A DNA stretch of 64,000 bases, from the NCBI RefSeq assembly GCF_017316305.2, contig NZ_CP147250.1, positions 310,001 through 374,000 of the forward strand, given 5' to 3'. Positions 56,138-64,000 of this stretch are shown one piece after another (position 1 is the first letter of the stretch; each line of letters opens with the position of its first letter). The notes beneath the pieces were generated by a model that was not told the origin of the DNA, searched no databases, and saw nothing but the letters and a program-made list of their open reading frames with translations. Source of the stretch: Enterococcus sp. DIV1094. GTDB lineage: Bacteria > Bacillota > Bacilli > Lactobacillales > Enterococcaceae. The translations under genes and the position numbers were made by a program.

Positions 56138-57055
56138 CTATTCGGCTTCTTTCAACTCGATACCAGATTTTTTCTTATCTAGCATTTTTTTGATCAATTC
56201 CGCGAGATATGCACCGGCCTCAACCGCTGGTGTTCCACCTTTATGGATGTTTGAGATCACGGTACGACGAGCTTCTGGCATTCCTACTGTTGGACGGTAG
56301 GCAACATACGCACTCATCGATTCTGCTGTTACAAGTCCCGGACGTTCGCCAACTAATAGACATACTACTTCGGCATCAGTGATTTCACCGATTTGATCCA
56401 TTGACGGCACACGGCAATATTTGACGAAGACGACTTGATCAAAATCTAAACCATACATTTTTAACCCTTGTTTGATTGCAGGTAATACTTCTTTGATATT
56501 TGCCCCGATAGCCGCAGAACTTAACCCATCCCCAACAACGATCTGCACTTTTGCTTTTGGTGTTGTTTGTTGTTTGATTTTTGCGCTGTTTTCTTCATCA
56601 AATTGACGGCCAAAATCTGGGCGAGTCAAGTATTCGTCTTTTGTTTTACAAATTGTTTGTGTCGAAATAAAGCCCATTTCTTCCACTAACTGTGGATCAA
56701 CATCAGAGAATACCGCATCTTGTGCTGCGGCATGGTCCGCACGGAAACGTAAGGTTGAAGAAGTCAGATAACGAGTTCCTGTACGTCCTACACCAATACG
56801 AGCAGGCGTGAATGCCTTCATGCGTAAGTAGCCTGCTTCATCTTTTGCATCTTTGACTAAAAGCTGTTTACGTAGATCTACTTCTGTGATGTCATCGATC
56901 ATGCCTTCTTCTACTACTGGTGCTGTTGTCGTCATCGTAGTTGTTGTAGCGACTGGCGCTTTTGGTTGTTCCGTTGGTTTTTCACCGGCTACCATTTCAC
57001 TTAGCATTGAAGTGATCATTTCTTTCAATTGTTGTTCGTTCATTTTTTCTTGCAC
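56138..57055 (-). CDS. eutC: Ethanolamine ammonia-lyase small subunit EutC
   Basis: A 305-aa subunit that, with EutB, uses adenosylcobalamin to split ethanolamine into acetaldehyde and ammonia. Conserved blocks are [51 protein letters not shown] and [25 protein letters not shown]. The N-terminal [16 protein letters not shown] amphipathic helix plus a Thr-rich linker (35-50) fits an encapsulation signal. Confidence 0.96.
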   Translation of the reverse strand: MQEKMNEQQLKEMITSMLSEMVAGEKPTEQPKAPVATTTTMTTTAPVVEEGMIDDITEVDLRKQLLVKDAKDEAGYLRMKAFTPARIGVGRTGTRYLTSSTLRFRADHAAAQDAVFSDVDPQLVEEMGFISTQTICKTKDEYLTRPDFGRQFDEENSAKIKQQTTPKAKVQIVVGDGLSSAAIGANIKEVLPAIKQGLKMYGLDFDQVVFVKYCRVPSMDQIGEITDAEVVCLLVGERPGLVTAESMSAYVAYRPTVGMPEARRTVISNIHKGGTPAVEAGAYLAELIKKMLDKKKSGIELKEAE

Positions 57056-57060
57056 CCCAC

Positions 57061-58425
57061 TTATTTGATAAATACTGAAGCATCGCCGGCTAGGCTTGTT
57101 AATTTACCATTTTCCATCAAGCCCATTTTCTCCATCCAACCTTCAAATTCTTTGATTGGACGTAAACCGAACAATTCACGGACTGTAGCTGTTTCATGGA
57201 AACCAGTTGTTTGGTAGTTCAACATCACATCGTCACCGTGAGGGATGCCCATGATATACGTACATCCAGCTGATGTTAATAACACAGATAAGTTTTCCAT
57301 ATCATTTTGATCTGCTTTCATATGGTTCGTATAACATACGTCACAACCCATTGATAAACCAGTTAGTTTACCCATGAAGTGATCTTCTAAACCTGCACGA
57401 ATGACTTGTTTTGAATCATACAAGTATTCTGGTCCAATAAAACCGACAACTGTATTCACAAGGAATGGATCAAATTTCTTCGCTAAACCATAACAACGTG
57501 CTTCCATCGTCACTTGGTCTGCCCCAAAATGCGCTTCAGATGAAAGTTCAGATCCTTGACCTGTTTCAAAATACATCACGTTCGGACCAGCTGCTTGTCC
57601 ACTGCTCAATGCTAATGCTTGTGCTTCAGCTAACATTTCTGCGTTTAAACCAAATGCTGTATTCCCTTTTTCTGAGCCAGCAATCGATTGGAACACTAAA
57701 CCCGTCGGTGCGCCTTGACGCATTGCTTCCATTTGTGTCGTCACATGAGCTAAGACACAGGTTTGTGTTGGAATATCCCATTCACTACGGAATTCTTCAA
57801 ATTTATCTAAGCAACGTTTCACACTTTCTGTGGAGTCATCAACTGGATTCAAACCGATCAGTGCATCACCGGCGCCGTAAGATAAGCCTTCCATGACAGA
57901 AGCCATGATACCATCCACATCATCTGTTGGATGATTCGGTTGTAGACGATTTGAAAAAGTACCGGCGCGACCGATTGTTGTATTCGCTGTTTTTTCGATG
58001 TGGATTTTTTTAGCTCCCACGATCAAGTCCATATTTGACATCAATTTGCAGACTGCCGCGATCATTTCAGAAGTCAATCCGCGAGAGATATGTTTGATTT
58101 CAAAATCTCCTGTTTTATCAGAAAGGATATATTCTCTTAATTCTGAAACTGTCCAATGTTTGATCATGCCGAAAATGCGCATGTTGACTTGGTCGATAAT
58201 GATGCGTGTCACTTCATCTTCATCATAATCAACTACTGGATTGTTGAATAAGTCATTTAATGTCAGATGAGATAATACAACTTTTGCTGCTACTCGTTCT
58301 TCCGCAGAAGTTGCTGCAACACCAGCTAATTTATCTCCTGATTTTTCTTCATTTGCTTTAGCCAACACTTCTTTGACTGAAGAAAACTGATAGGTTTTGC
58401 CAAATAATTTTGTTTTTAAAATCAT
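57061..58425 (-). CDS. eutB: Ethanolamine ammonia-lyase large subunit EutB
   Basis: A 454-aa TIM-barrel catalytic subunit ([25 protein letters not shown] block, [82 protein letters not shown]). It binds ethanolamine and adenosylcobalamin with EutC. It is normal in length and lies just after eutA. Confidence 0.97.
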   Translation of the reverse strand: MILKTKLFGKTYQFSSVKEVLAKANEEKSGDKLAGVAATSAEERVAAKVVLSHLTLNDLFNNPVVDYDEDEVTRIIIDQVNMRIFGMIKHWTVSELREYILSDKTGDFEIKHISRGLTSEMIAAVCKLMSNMDLIVGAKKIHIEKTANTTIGRAGTFSNRLQPNHPTDDVDGIMASVMEGLSYGAGDALIGLNPVDDSTESVKRCLDKFEEFRSEWDIPTQTCVLAHVTTQMEAMRQGAPTGLVFQSIAGSEKGNTAFGLNAEMLAEAQALALSSGQAAGPNVMYFETGQGSELSSEAHFGADQVTMEARCYGLAKKFDPFLVNTVVGFIGPEYLYDSKQVIRAGLEDHFMGKLTGLSMGCDVCYTNHMKADQNDMENLSVLLTSAGCTYIMGIPHGDDVMLNYQTTGFHETATVRELFGLRPIKEFEGWMEKMGLMENGKLTSLAGDASVFIK

Positions 58426-58441
58426 TTTTCTTGTCGCTCCC

Positions 58442-59866
58442 TTAATTAAATACTAGTGTTTTGACAACTACCGGTAACACTGCGCCTTCAGCTACAGGTT
58501 GTCCGATATCGATATAATCCCCATTTTCTACTTTGACGGAATCAATGCAGATGAAAGGATAATTTCCTGGTAAATATGCATGTAATGCATGCCCTAAAGC
58601 TTTCGCCATGTCTTCGTCCACCATGATGACCAGTGGAATATTTTCTGTGATCAAGGCAGATAATCCTTGAACGATCCCATCCGCATATCGTTGGACATCG
58701 GCAAATGTCGGGTTCACGATCCCCTTCATCGCTAAAGCGATCTGCGGCGTTTCTTCCAGTCGATGCCAAGCAAGCTTTTCATCGATTCGTTCCCCCATTT
58801 TCTCAGCCTCTAAAGACTCATCTTCTTGGGAAACTTTTAAAATCGGAATATTTTTGATTGGCAAGATCTGCTCATGATAAGCGATCGTGCTTCCGCTAAT
58901 ATCTGCAGTGTGCGATCCTGCGCCAACAACCGTTGCCCGAATGGTTTCATTACTTTGTAACACTTCTTTTTCTGTGAAAATCTGGGATTTTCGTAACGCT
59001 GCCCCTAATAACAGTCCAATATCGCCATACTTGAACGTATCGGTCACGTCTTCGACCAAGCAATCCGCTACGCCACCAGAAAAGGTGACGATCGGGATTT
59101 CTTCATCTAAACGTAACCCTCGATTGGTGATAAACAGGTCATAAAAACGACTTCGTTCACCGATCCCCACACTATTTTCTAAGACTTTTACTAGCTCATC
59201 GATCACTGGTTTGATTGCTGTGACAGAAGCTTTCGTACCAATTTTTAATGGTAGTCCCAACTGCCCGATCATGTCTGTGATCTTTGGTGAGATGTAAGAA
59301 ATATTTCCTGCTTGATCGACCTTGATCAGTCGACCACCGATATCAAAACAAGCAGTATCATTGATTTCATCATCAGTGAAGACGACTAAATTACTCGTTC
59401 CGCCTCCGATATCGATATTGACGACCGAAGTATGACGCTTTTTCGAATACTCTTGGGCGCCTGCTCCTTTACCAGCAATGATGCTTTCAAGATCTGGACC
59501 AGCCGTAGCGACCACGAAATCTCCAGCAAAGCCACTCAAGGCTTGTAATACTTTACTGGCATTGGCTTTACGAGCTGTTTCACCAGTGATGATAACTGCA
59601 CCCATTTGGATTTGTTGTTTCTCGATCCCCGCTTGTTGATATTGTCGGGAAACAAACGCTTTGATTGCTTCATCATCAATCATTGTCTGATTGATCAAAG
59701 GAGTGAAGATGATTTCACTGCGATAGATCACTTCTTTTTCTGAGATCGTGATCCTTGGAACAGAAAATGCAGAGGCAAAATTTTCGATCGTCAGCTCTGA
59801 TAAAACAAGTTGCGTCGTCGAGGTACCTAAATCGATCCCTACAGTTAGAATTTTTTCTTTTGCCAT
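58442..59866 (-). CDS. eutA: Ethanolamine ammonia-lyase reactivase EutA
   Basis: A 474-aa actin/Hsp70-like ATPase that exchanges inactive cobalamin from EutBC. GIDLGTSTTQLVLSEL (N-terminal phosphate motif, 10-25), VNIDIGGGTSNLVVF (about 145) and VTFSGGVADCLVEDV are the nucleotide-binding blocks. The ATG at 59866 after AAAGGAG is used; the in-frame codons upstream overlap an ANTAR-controlled terminator and cannot be coding. Confidence 0.95.
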   Translation of the reverse strand: MAKEKILTVGIDLGTSTTQLVLSELTIENFASAFSVPRITISEKEVIYRSEIIFTPLINQTMIDDEAIKAFVSRQYQQAGIEKQQIQMGAVIITGETARKANASKVLQALSGFAGDFVVATAGPDLESIIAGKGAGAQEYSKKRHTSVVNIDIGGGTSNLVVFTDDEINDTACFDIGGRLIKVDQAGNISYISPKITDMIGQLGLPLKIGTKASVTAIKPVIDELVKVLENSVGIGERSRFYDLFITNRGLRLDEEIPIVTFSGGVADCLVEDVTDTFKYGDIGLLLGAALRKSQIFTEKEVLQSNETIRATVVGAGSHTADISGSTIAYHEQILPIKNIPILKVSQEDESLEAEKMGERIDEKLAWHRLEETPQIALAMKGIVNPTFADVQRYADGIVQGLSALITENIPLVIMVDEDMAKALGHALHAYLPGNYPFICIDSVKVENGDYIDIGQPVAEGAVLPVVVKTLVFN

Positions 59867-59885
59867 CGTTTTTTCTCCTTTCTGC

Positions 59886-59939
59886 AAACAAAAAATGCTT
59901 AAAGACAGCCTAGAATCTCTTCTACGCATCTTTAAGCAT
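59886..59939 (-). terminator. ANTAR-controlled terminator upstream of eutA
   Basis: The stem ATGCTTAAAGA/TCTTTAAGCAT with a central bulge is followed by TTTTTTGTTT on the minus strand. Its 5' arm overlaps the second ANTAR hairpin. Confidence 0.85.
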
Positions 59940-59974
59940 CGTTGCTTTTTCACCGAACAACATCTTTGGTGTTC
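59934..59974 (-). promoter_or_regulatory. Dual-hairpin ANTAR target overlapping the end of eutW
   Basis: The first hairpin (59955-59974) is a 7-bp stem with one mismatch and the loop AAAGAT; the second (59934-59947) has the stem AAGC/GCTT and the loop AACGAT. Both are hexaloops with A at position 1 and G at position 4, the EutV rule. The first lies inside the 3' end of eutW. Confidence 0.75.
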
Positions 59975-61377
59975 TGTTCAAAATAGAAACAAGTTTTTGT
60001 TCCTTTGTTGGATGATTCAATTTTCACTTTCCCTTTTAGCTTATCTTTGATATAGCTATTCACGATCATCAACCCTAAACTTGTTTCTTTGTTTCGGTTG
60101 ACATCATAGCCATTGCCATCATCTGTAACAGTGATCGTAATGACTTTATTTTCGATTTCTCCGCTGACCTCAACCATTCCACTTTGATCTGGCTCAAAGG
60201 CATGATCAAAGATATTTTGGAGTAACTCATTGACGACGAGCGAAATGGAAACCATTTGGTCACTGGAAACAGTGATCGTCGGATCAACTGTCAAATTCAA
60301 CTGCACTTTTTCCGGATTAAAAATATGGCGGAAATTGTACATCACTGCCTCAAGCATTTGTCGCAAGGAAACATTATCCTCTACTTGCTTGGACAATAAT
60401 TCATGTGTCGTCGCAATCGCCATGATCCGGTTCACACTTTCTTTCAGTACTTTACTAGCCTCTTTGCTAGTGGTACGGCGTGCTTGGATCCGCAATAACG
60501 AAACGACAGACTGTAAATTGTTTTTGACGCGGTGATGAATCTCTCGGATCGCCACCGATTTTGATACGATTTCATCTTCTTTCTTTTTCACTTCTGTATT
60601 ATCTTGAATAATCATTGCTACTCTCGATCCTGCATCAATCCAAACTTTTCGAATATTAAAGTAATAATTTAAATACGCTGTATCTAATTCGATCAACCGA
60701 TTTTCGGTTTGATCATTCATCTGATAAAGAACATATTCGAACGTTGTGTAATCAAGAGAAAGATTGTCATAGTGCAAATCATTGATCATTTCACGATAGC
60801 CTAGTTTTCGGTATAGTTCTTTTGCGCGATGATTCGCTAAGACTAAGTTTCCAGTGGCCGTATCAAAAATCAAGACCGCTTCAGCTAACTGGTCCATGAT
60901 CAACGGATCGAATGTAGATTCGATCGCAAGTGTTCCTTGTTCTTTTGACTGTGATTCCTGTCGTTCAACTGCCCCAATCGGTTGCTCGACTCCCTCTTCT
61001 ACGATGATCACACCGATTGTTCGTTGTTCATTTCGAATCGGAAAAATATTTTGCTTGATCAAGCGATTTTCTTGTGTGACTGCTAACAAGCCAATACTGT
61101 TCAAGCTTGTTTCCATGGTACGTAAAACACCAGGTTCATTTTTTAATAACGCTTCTTTTCCGACAACTTCATGTTTATATAATGAGGGAATACATTTTGG
61201 TTTCTTATGATAGACAACTAATGCTTCTTTCGTCATTTCATTAAAGACATCGATGAACACATCTGCCGTCTCATAATGCTTAGACTCTGTTAAATAAGCA
61301 CTCGTCCGACAAAGCTCTTGAATATCTGATTGGGTTAGATTTGTATAACGCTGACATAATGTATTGATTCGTTCCAT
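59950..61377 (-). CDS. eutW: Ethanolamine-sensing histidine kinase EutW
   Basis: A 475-aa cytosolic kinase (no membrane segment): an N-terminal sensory region (1-125), a PAS domain (about 155-260), an HisKA_2 dimerisation segment with the phospho-acceptor His in IREIHHRVKNNLQSV (about 280-292) and a HATPase domain (ELLQNIFDHAF, VTDDGNGYDVN, SLGLMIVNSYI). It senses ethanolamine and phosphorylates EutV. It overlaps the eutV stop by 1 bp. Its 3' end contains an ANTAR hairpin that controls eutA. Confidence 0.94.
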   Translation of the reverse strand: MERINTLCQRYTNLTQSDIQELCRTSAYLTESKHYETADVFIDVFNEMTKEALVVYHKKPKCIPSLYKHEVVGKEALLKNEPGVLRTMETSLNSIGLLAVTQENRLIKQNIFPIRNEQRTIGVIIVEEGVEQPIGAVERQESQSKEQGTLAIESTFDPLIMDQLAEAVLIFDTATGNLVLANHRAKELYRKLGYREMINDLHYDNLSLDYTTFEYVLYQMNDQTENRLIELDTAYLNYYFNIRKVWIDAGSRVAMIIQDNTEVKKKEDEIVSKSVAIREIHHRVKNNLQSVVSLLRIQARRTTSKEASKVLKESVNRIMAIATTHELLSKQVEDNVSLRQMLEAVMYNFRHIFNPEKVQLNLTVDPTITVSSDQMVSISLVVNELLQNIFDHAFEPDQSGMVEVSGEIENKVITITVTDDGNGYDVNRNKETSLGLMIVNSYIKDKLKGKVKIESSNKGTKTCFYFEQNTKDVVR

Positions 61378-61955
61378 TATTCATCATCCATAATAATCAA
61401 TTCTGCGATTTCACTCATACGTGCGCGTTTGTTCATACTTAATGTACGCAACATTTGATAAGCTTCTTCTTCAGAAATATTATTTTCTTTTGCTAAGATC
61501 CCTTTTGCCTTTTCCACAACTTTTCGCTCTTCCAATTTCAATTGTAGTTTGTCGATCTGTTGTAGCAGGTTTTGAGTTTCTTTTCCTCTAGCGATCCCCA
61601 TCTCGATAGTTGGGATCAAAGATTTTGAATCTAATGGTTTTACAAGATAACCGATTGCGCCTAATTTCTTTGCTTTCTCCGTATTCTCTTGATCACTGTA
61701 AGCAGAAAGAAACACGATACTACCTGCTAACTGATCTTGGATGATTTTTTTACCAGATTTCAGACCATCTAAAATTGGCATTTGGATATCCATCAATACG
61801 AGATCCGGCTTAGTCTCTTTACAAACTTCGATTGCTTCAAATCCATCTGCGGCTTCCCCAACAACTTCATAACCAGCTTCCAGTAGAATATCTCGAGTAT
61901 CCAATCGTGTGATTGGCTCATCATCTACTATCACAATTCTGCCCTTCATATTCAA
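61377..61955 (-). CDS. eutV: ANTAR-domain antiterminator EutV
   Basis: A 192-aa response regulator: receiver domain (5-120; acidic VDDEP, phosphorylated Asp in LVLMDIQMP near 56, switch SAYSD, K in LVKPL) and a C-terminal ANTAR RNA-binding domain (about 128-190; LEERKVVEKAKGILAKENNI). When phosphorylated by EutW it dimerises and binds paired AxxGxx hairpins to block terminators. TTG at 61955 has the better-placed GGGGGAG; an ATG two codons later is the alternative start. Confidence 0.95.
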   Translation of the reverse strand: MNMKGRIVIVDDEPITRLDTRDILLEAGYEVVGEAADGFEAIEVCKETKPDLVLMDIQMPILDGLKSGKKIIQDQLAGSIVFLSAYSDQENTEKAKKLGAIGYLVKPLDSKSLIPTIEMGIARGKETQNLLQQIDKLQLKLEERKVVEKAKGILAKENNISEEEAYQMLRTLSMNKRARMSEIAELIIMDDE

Positions 61956-61975
61956 TACGCTTTGTCTCCCCCGAA

Positions 61976-62323
61976 CTAAGTTCTTGTAATTTCACACGTC
62001 ACAGAGAATTGCAAAATCTGTTTGAGTCCATGCAGTACAGCATGTAATGCTGCTTCAACAGAACTCACGTCGCCAGAGATAACTACTGAACCAGAGAAAC
62101 GATCGATAAAGCCGATCGTGATATCGCCACTTTTCGTTGCAATATCAACAGCGATGATTGCAGCTTCACTTGGCGTGATCGTTAAGATCCCTAAAGCATT
62201 GCTTGTGCCTGCTGGTAATCCTAATTTCGTATAGACTTCCTTGTCGGGACTTGCAATGATGTGGGCTAAAGTAACTTGTTTTCCTGGGACGTATTCTTGG
62301 ATCATTCGTTGTTTTTCTTCCAA
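61976..62323 (-). CDS. eutS: BMC shell protein EutS
   Basis: A 115-aa circularly permuted BMC-H protein that forms bent hexamers at compartment edges: [50 protein letters not shown] and [21 protein letters not shown]. The start is TTG at 62323 behind GGAG. It lies behind its own ANTAR/terminator. Confidence 0.94.
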   Translation of the reverse strand: MEEKQRMIQEYVPGKQVTLAHIIASPDKEVYTKLGLPAGTSNALGILTITPSEAAIIAVDIATKSGDITIGFIDRFSGSVVISGDVSSVEAALHAVLHGLKQILQFSVTCEITRT

Positions 62324-62352
62324 GCAAGACTCGCTCCTTCATTTTAAGCAAT

Positions 62353-62405
62353 AAAAAATCCTCAATAATAAGCGATAAAGTATTTACTTTACGCTCGTTA
62401 TTAAG
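62353..62405 (-). terminator. ANTAR-controlled terminator upstream of eutS
   Basis: CTTAATAACGAGCGTAAAGTA pairs with TACTTTATCGCTTATTATTGAG over about 20 bp and is followed by GATTTTTTATT on the minus strand. Its 5' arm overlaps the second ANTAR hairpin. Confidence 0.9.
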
Positions 62406-62446
62406 GGCATCATTGCTCTTAAATTTTGAAGCACTCCGTTGTGCTC
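62401..62446 (-). promoter_or_regulatory. Dual-hairpin ANTAR target upstream of eutS
   Basis: The first hairpin (62429-62446) is GAGCAC/GTGCTT with loop AACGGA; the second (62401-62422) is TTAAG-A-GC/GC-C-CTTAA with loop AATGAT. Both loops have A1 and G4 as EutV requires. Confidence 0.85.
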
Positions 62447-62482
62447 ATTCATTATATGTTAGCCATTTCACGATGTCAAATT

Positions 62483-63607
62483 TTATAAGATTGCTTTTAA
62501 TATTGCTCTAACGCCTTTTTCATCTGCTTGACGAGGATTGGTTCTCGTACAGCCATCTGCTAAGGCAGAAGTCGCAATTGCTTCTTCATGTGACAACACT
62601 TCTTTTGAAGACAAACCATACTCACTCAATGTCGCTGGCATGTCTAATTTTTCTCGCAACTGTTTGATCAGACGAATCAAGTTTTGTACCCCTAAGCGAG
62701 GATTCTTCGTTTGTGTGTTACTGATACAGTTCGCTAATGCCGCATATCTTTCAGCTACTTCTACTTCTGTCACTTGACCATTGCCTAAACCACTATTATA
62801 GGCAATCACTTCTGGAAGTAAGATGCCATTGATGCGACCATGTGGCACATGTAAACGAGCGCCAGCCGCATGAGCGATCCCATGGTTCAAACCTAGTGAA
62901 GTCGAATTGAACGCCATGCCTGCCATACAAGAAGCTAAGTGCATTTGTTCTCTGGCTTCTTTGTCTTGACCATTTTTGTATGCTCGCTCTAAGTATTCAA
63001 AAACTAAAGCAACCACTTTTTCACATAAGGCATCTGCTACGCCATTTGCTTCTGTTGAAACGTAGGATTCAATGACATGTGTCAGTACATCTATTCCTGT
63101 ATCCGCAGTGATTTTCGGTGGAACACTCATGACTAATCCTGTATCTAAAATCGCAACATCTGGTTGAATTTTATCCGTTACTAACGGGATTTTCAAGCCT
63201 AATTCACTGATCGTGATCACAGAGAAATTTGTTACCTCAGACCCTGTCCCACTTGTCGTTGGGATCGCAATAAATTGTTCCGTCAAAAGATCCATTGTCT
63301 TTTGTCCAAAATACTTCATTGCTTTCGCTGCATCGATTGCGGAGCCGCCACCGATTGCTACGATCACTTCACTTTGGAAGCTTTCCATTTCTTTGATTCC
63401 TGAAACGATCTTATCAAGTGGTAGATCAGGAACAATATCACTAAATACATGGTACTGGTTTAAATAAGTCGTTACTTGCTCCACCATGCCGTTTTCTGCC
63501 ATAAATGGATCAGTAACGATGAACACACGCTTTTCTTTCACATTTTCAAGACTTTGTAACGCATCTTCGCCCACAATGATCTGTGTCGAGAATTGTATAT
63601 TTTCCAC
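62483..63607 (-). CDS. eutG: Iron-dependent alcohol dehydrogenase EutG
   Basis: A 374-aa group III (iron-type) alcohol dehydrogenase that reduces acetaldehyde to ethanol and regenerates NAD+. VAIGGGSAIDAAKAMKYFG (NAD site), PTTSGTGSEVTNFSVI and the metal-binding LGLNHGIAHAAGARLHVPHG are present. A GTG at 63607 lies seven bases after AAGGAGG; an ATG two codons earlier is too close to it. It is upstream of the rest of the eut genes and controlled by the ANTAR/terminator in its leader. Confidence 0.92.
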   Translation of the reverse strand: MENIQFSTQIIVGEDALQSLENVKEKRVFIVTDPFMAENGMVEQVTTYLNQYHVFSDIVPDLPLDKIVSGIKEMESFQSEVIVAIGGGSAIDAAKAMKYFGQKTMDLLTEQFIAIPTTSGTGSEVTNFSVITISELGLKIPLVTDKIQPDVAILDTGLVMSVPPKITADTGIDVLTHVIESYVSTEANGVADALCEKVVALVFEYLERAYKNGQDKEAREQMHLASCMAGMAFNSTSLGLNHGIAHAAGARLHVPHGRINGILLPEVIAYNSGLGNGQVTEVEVAERYAALANCISNTQTKNPRLGVQNLIRLIKQLREKLDMPATLSEYGLSSKEVLSHEEAIATSALADGCTRTNPRQADEKGVRAILKAIL

Positions 63608-63638
63608 GAACATTCCTCCTTGAAACCAAAATAAAAGA

Positions 63639-63681
63639 GACTTCAAACCAATGGAAATAAAACATCCATTTGTTTGAAGCC
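63639..63681 (-). terminator. ANTAR-controlled terminator upstream of eutG (3' end of EutX)
   Basis: GGCTTCAAACAAATGG pairs with CCATTGGTTTGAAGTC around a 12-base loop and is followed by TCTTTTATTTT on the minus strand. Its 5' arm overlaps the second ANTAR hairpin. Confidence 0.9.
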
Positions 63682-63718
63682 CCTTTGCTTCTTTTACAAT
63701 CCATACAACAGTGTATGG
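63676..63718 (-). promoter_or_regulatory. Dual-hairpin ANTAR target upstream of eutG
   Basis: The first hairpin (63701-63718) is CCATAC/GTATGG with loop ACTGTT; the second (63676-63691) is GAAGC/GCTTC with loop AAAGGG. Both have A1 and G4, and the second overlaps the terminator's 5' arm. Confidence 0.9.
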
Positions 63719-63942
63719 TGTCTATTCTGTAACAATCGATTAACACATGCGCCGGGAATCAGCAGTACGCCATTGTACTTGAAATCTCTTTCCCCATTGA
63801 AAGACCAGCCCAATATTCCCATACACATCATCGTGCTATGTGTGGGATTGAATCAAATATTCTTGGGCTGACTTTCAAAAAACGTCATTTTTTAGCAACA
63901 CCCTGTTTTGCCTCGAAACAGTTTGCCCAATAATGAAAAATA

Positions 63943-64000
63943 AGAAAAGACCTGACTTAAAAGCTCTAACGCTTTATCACAGTGGCGGGACCGTGCCAGC
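63943..64000 (-). promoter_or_regulatory. Adenosylcobalamin riboswitch (3' part, cut by the window edge)
   Basis: On the minus strand GCACGGTCCCGCCACTGTGA, the B12-box core, is followed about 20 bases later by AAGTCAGGTC, the usual closing element. The 5' half lies beyond the window. Confidence 0.9.

Larger units (their letters stand above)
63639..64000 (-). ncRNA. eutX: EutX-type regulatory RNA (partial, 5' end outside the window)
   Basis: It runs from the riboswitch at the window edge through a long structured stretch to the ANTAR pair and terminator before eutG. In E. faecalis and Listeria such an RNA sequesters EutV when adenosylcobalamin is absent, and is cut short when it is bound. Here a 78-nt imperfect hairpin (63805-63882, AGCCCAA.. 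with ..TTGGGCT) lies between the riboswitch and the ANTAR pair. I see no clear riboswitch-controlled terminator within the visible part. Confidence 0.8.

Noticed and set aside
59867..59953. N-terminal extension of EutA by 29 codons
   Set aside because: The extra codons lie in the ANTAR terminator stem; the ATG at 59866 has a good ribosome site and matches the family start.

Overview
The window looks like chromosomal DNA of a low-GC Firmicute, most likely an Enterococcus. The evidence is a WxL cell-wall protein locus, an ethanolamine utilisation (eut) locus laid out as in Enterococcus faecalis with EutV/EutW control, an Rgg-type regulator, LtaS, a class A sortase and an M-box upstream of mgtA. 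I cannot fix the species. Almost every gene lies on the minus strand. The plus-strand genes are ndk, a small lipoprotein, a 60-residue Cys-rich protein, nanE and an ISL3 transposase.

Layout, left to right. 1-10.7 kb: a surface-protein operon read leftwards: a 1619-aa WxL protein, a small LPXTG protein, three WxL paralogues, a WxL-interacting membrane protein, a secreted protein of unknown function and an Mga-type regulator cut by the window edge. 10.7-12.2 kb: AT-rich and without a supported gene. 12.2-15.5 kb: mgtA behind an M-box riboswitch and a possible 25-codon leader ORF. 15.6-25.7 kb: ndk, an Rgg regulator, ltaS, an anchored unknown protein, a 6-phospho-beta-glucosidase, two small proteins, a deoxynucleoside-salvage trio and a structured non-coding stretch. 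25.7-33.2 kb: a GntR-controlled operon (PTS IIC, DUF871 hydrolase, metallo-amidohydrolase, SelA-like PLP enzyme, KDPG-type aldolase, sugar kinase), probably for an amino-sugar or amino-sugar-acid. 33.4-39.4 kb: a LicT/BglG-controlled beta-glucoside operon whose internal RAT/terminator carries an ISL3 insertion in its loop. 39.5-43.0 kb: sortase, MazG-like hydrolase, MFS transporter, nanE. 43.2-47.6 kb: a phosphonate-type ABC transporter with one permease broken by an in-frame stop, plus a PHP phosphoesterase. 48-48.9 kb: diacylglycerol kinase. 49.2-64 kb: the eut locus.

In the eut locus, EutBC (reactivated by EutA, with cobalamin from EutT) makes acetaldehyde inside a shell of EutS, L, M, N and an EutK-like protein. 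EutE and PduL/EutD turn acetaldehyde into acetyl-CoA and acetyl-phosphate, and EutG can reduce it to ethanol. EutH imports ethanolamine. The sensor kinase EutW and the ANTAR antiterminator EutV control it. I can see three dual-hairpin ANTAR targets, each overlapping an intrinsic terminator, upstream of eutG, eutS and eutA. The 3' half of an adenosylcobalamin riboswitch lies at the right window edge, so the last ~360 bp correspond to an EutX-type regulatory RNA.

The points most worth a second look are the short ORF between the M-box and mgtA, the IS in the RAT terminator loop with a perfect 8-bp target duplication, the shell protein with a SAP/Rho-N-like tail, the uncharacterised eut protein with a cargo-like N-terminus, the broken phnE copy, the Mga-linked WxL operon, and a dispersed GGTTGTGAGAAAGCCGTT repeat beside operon ends.
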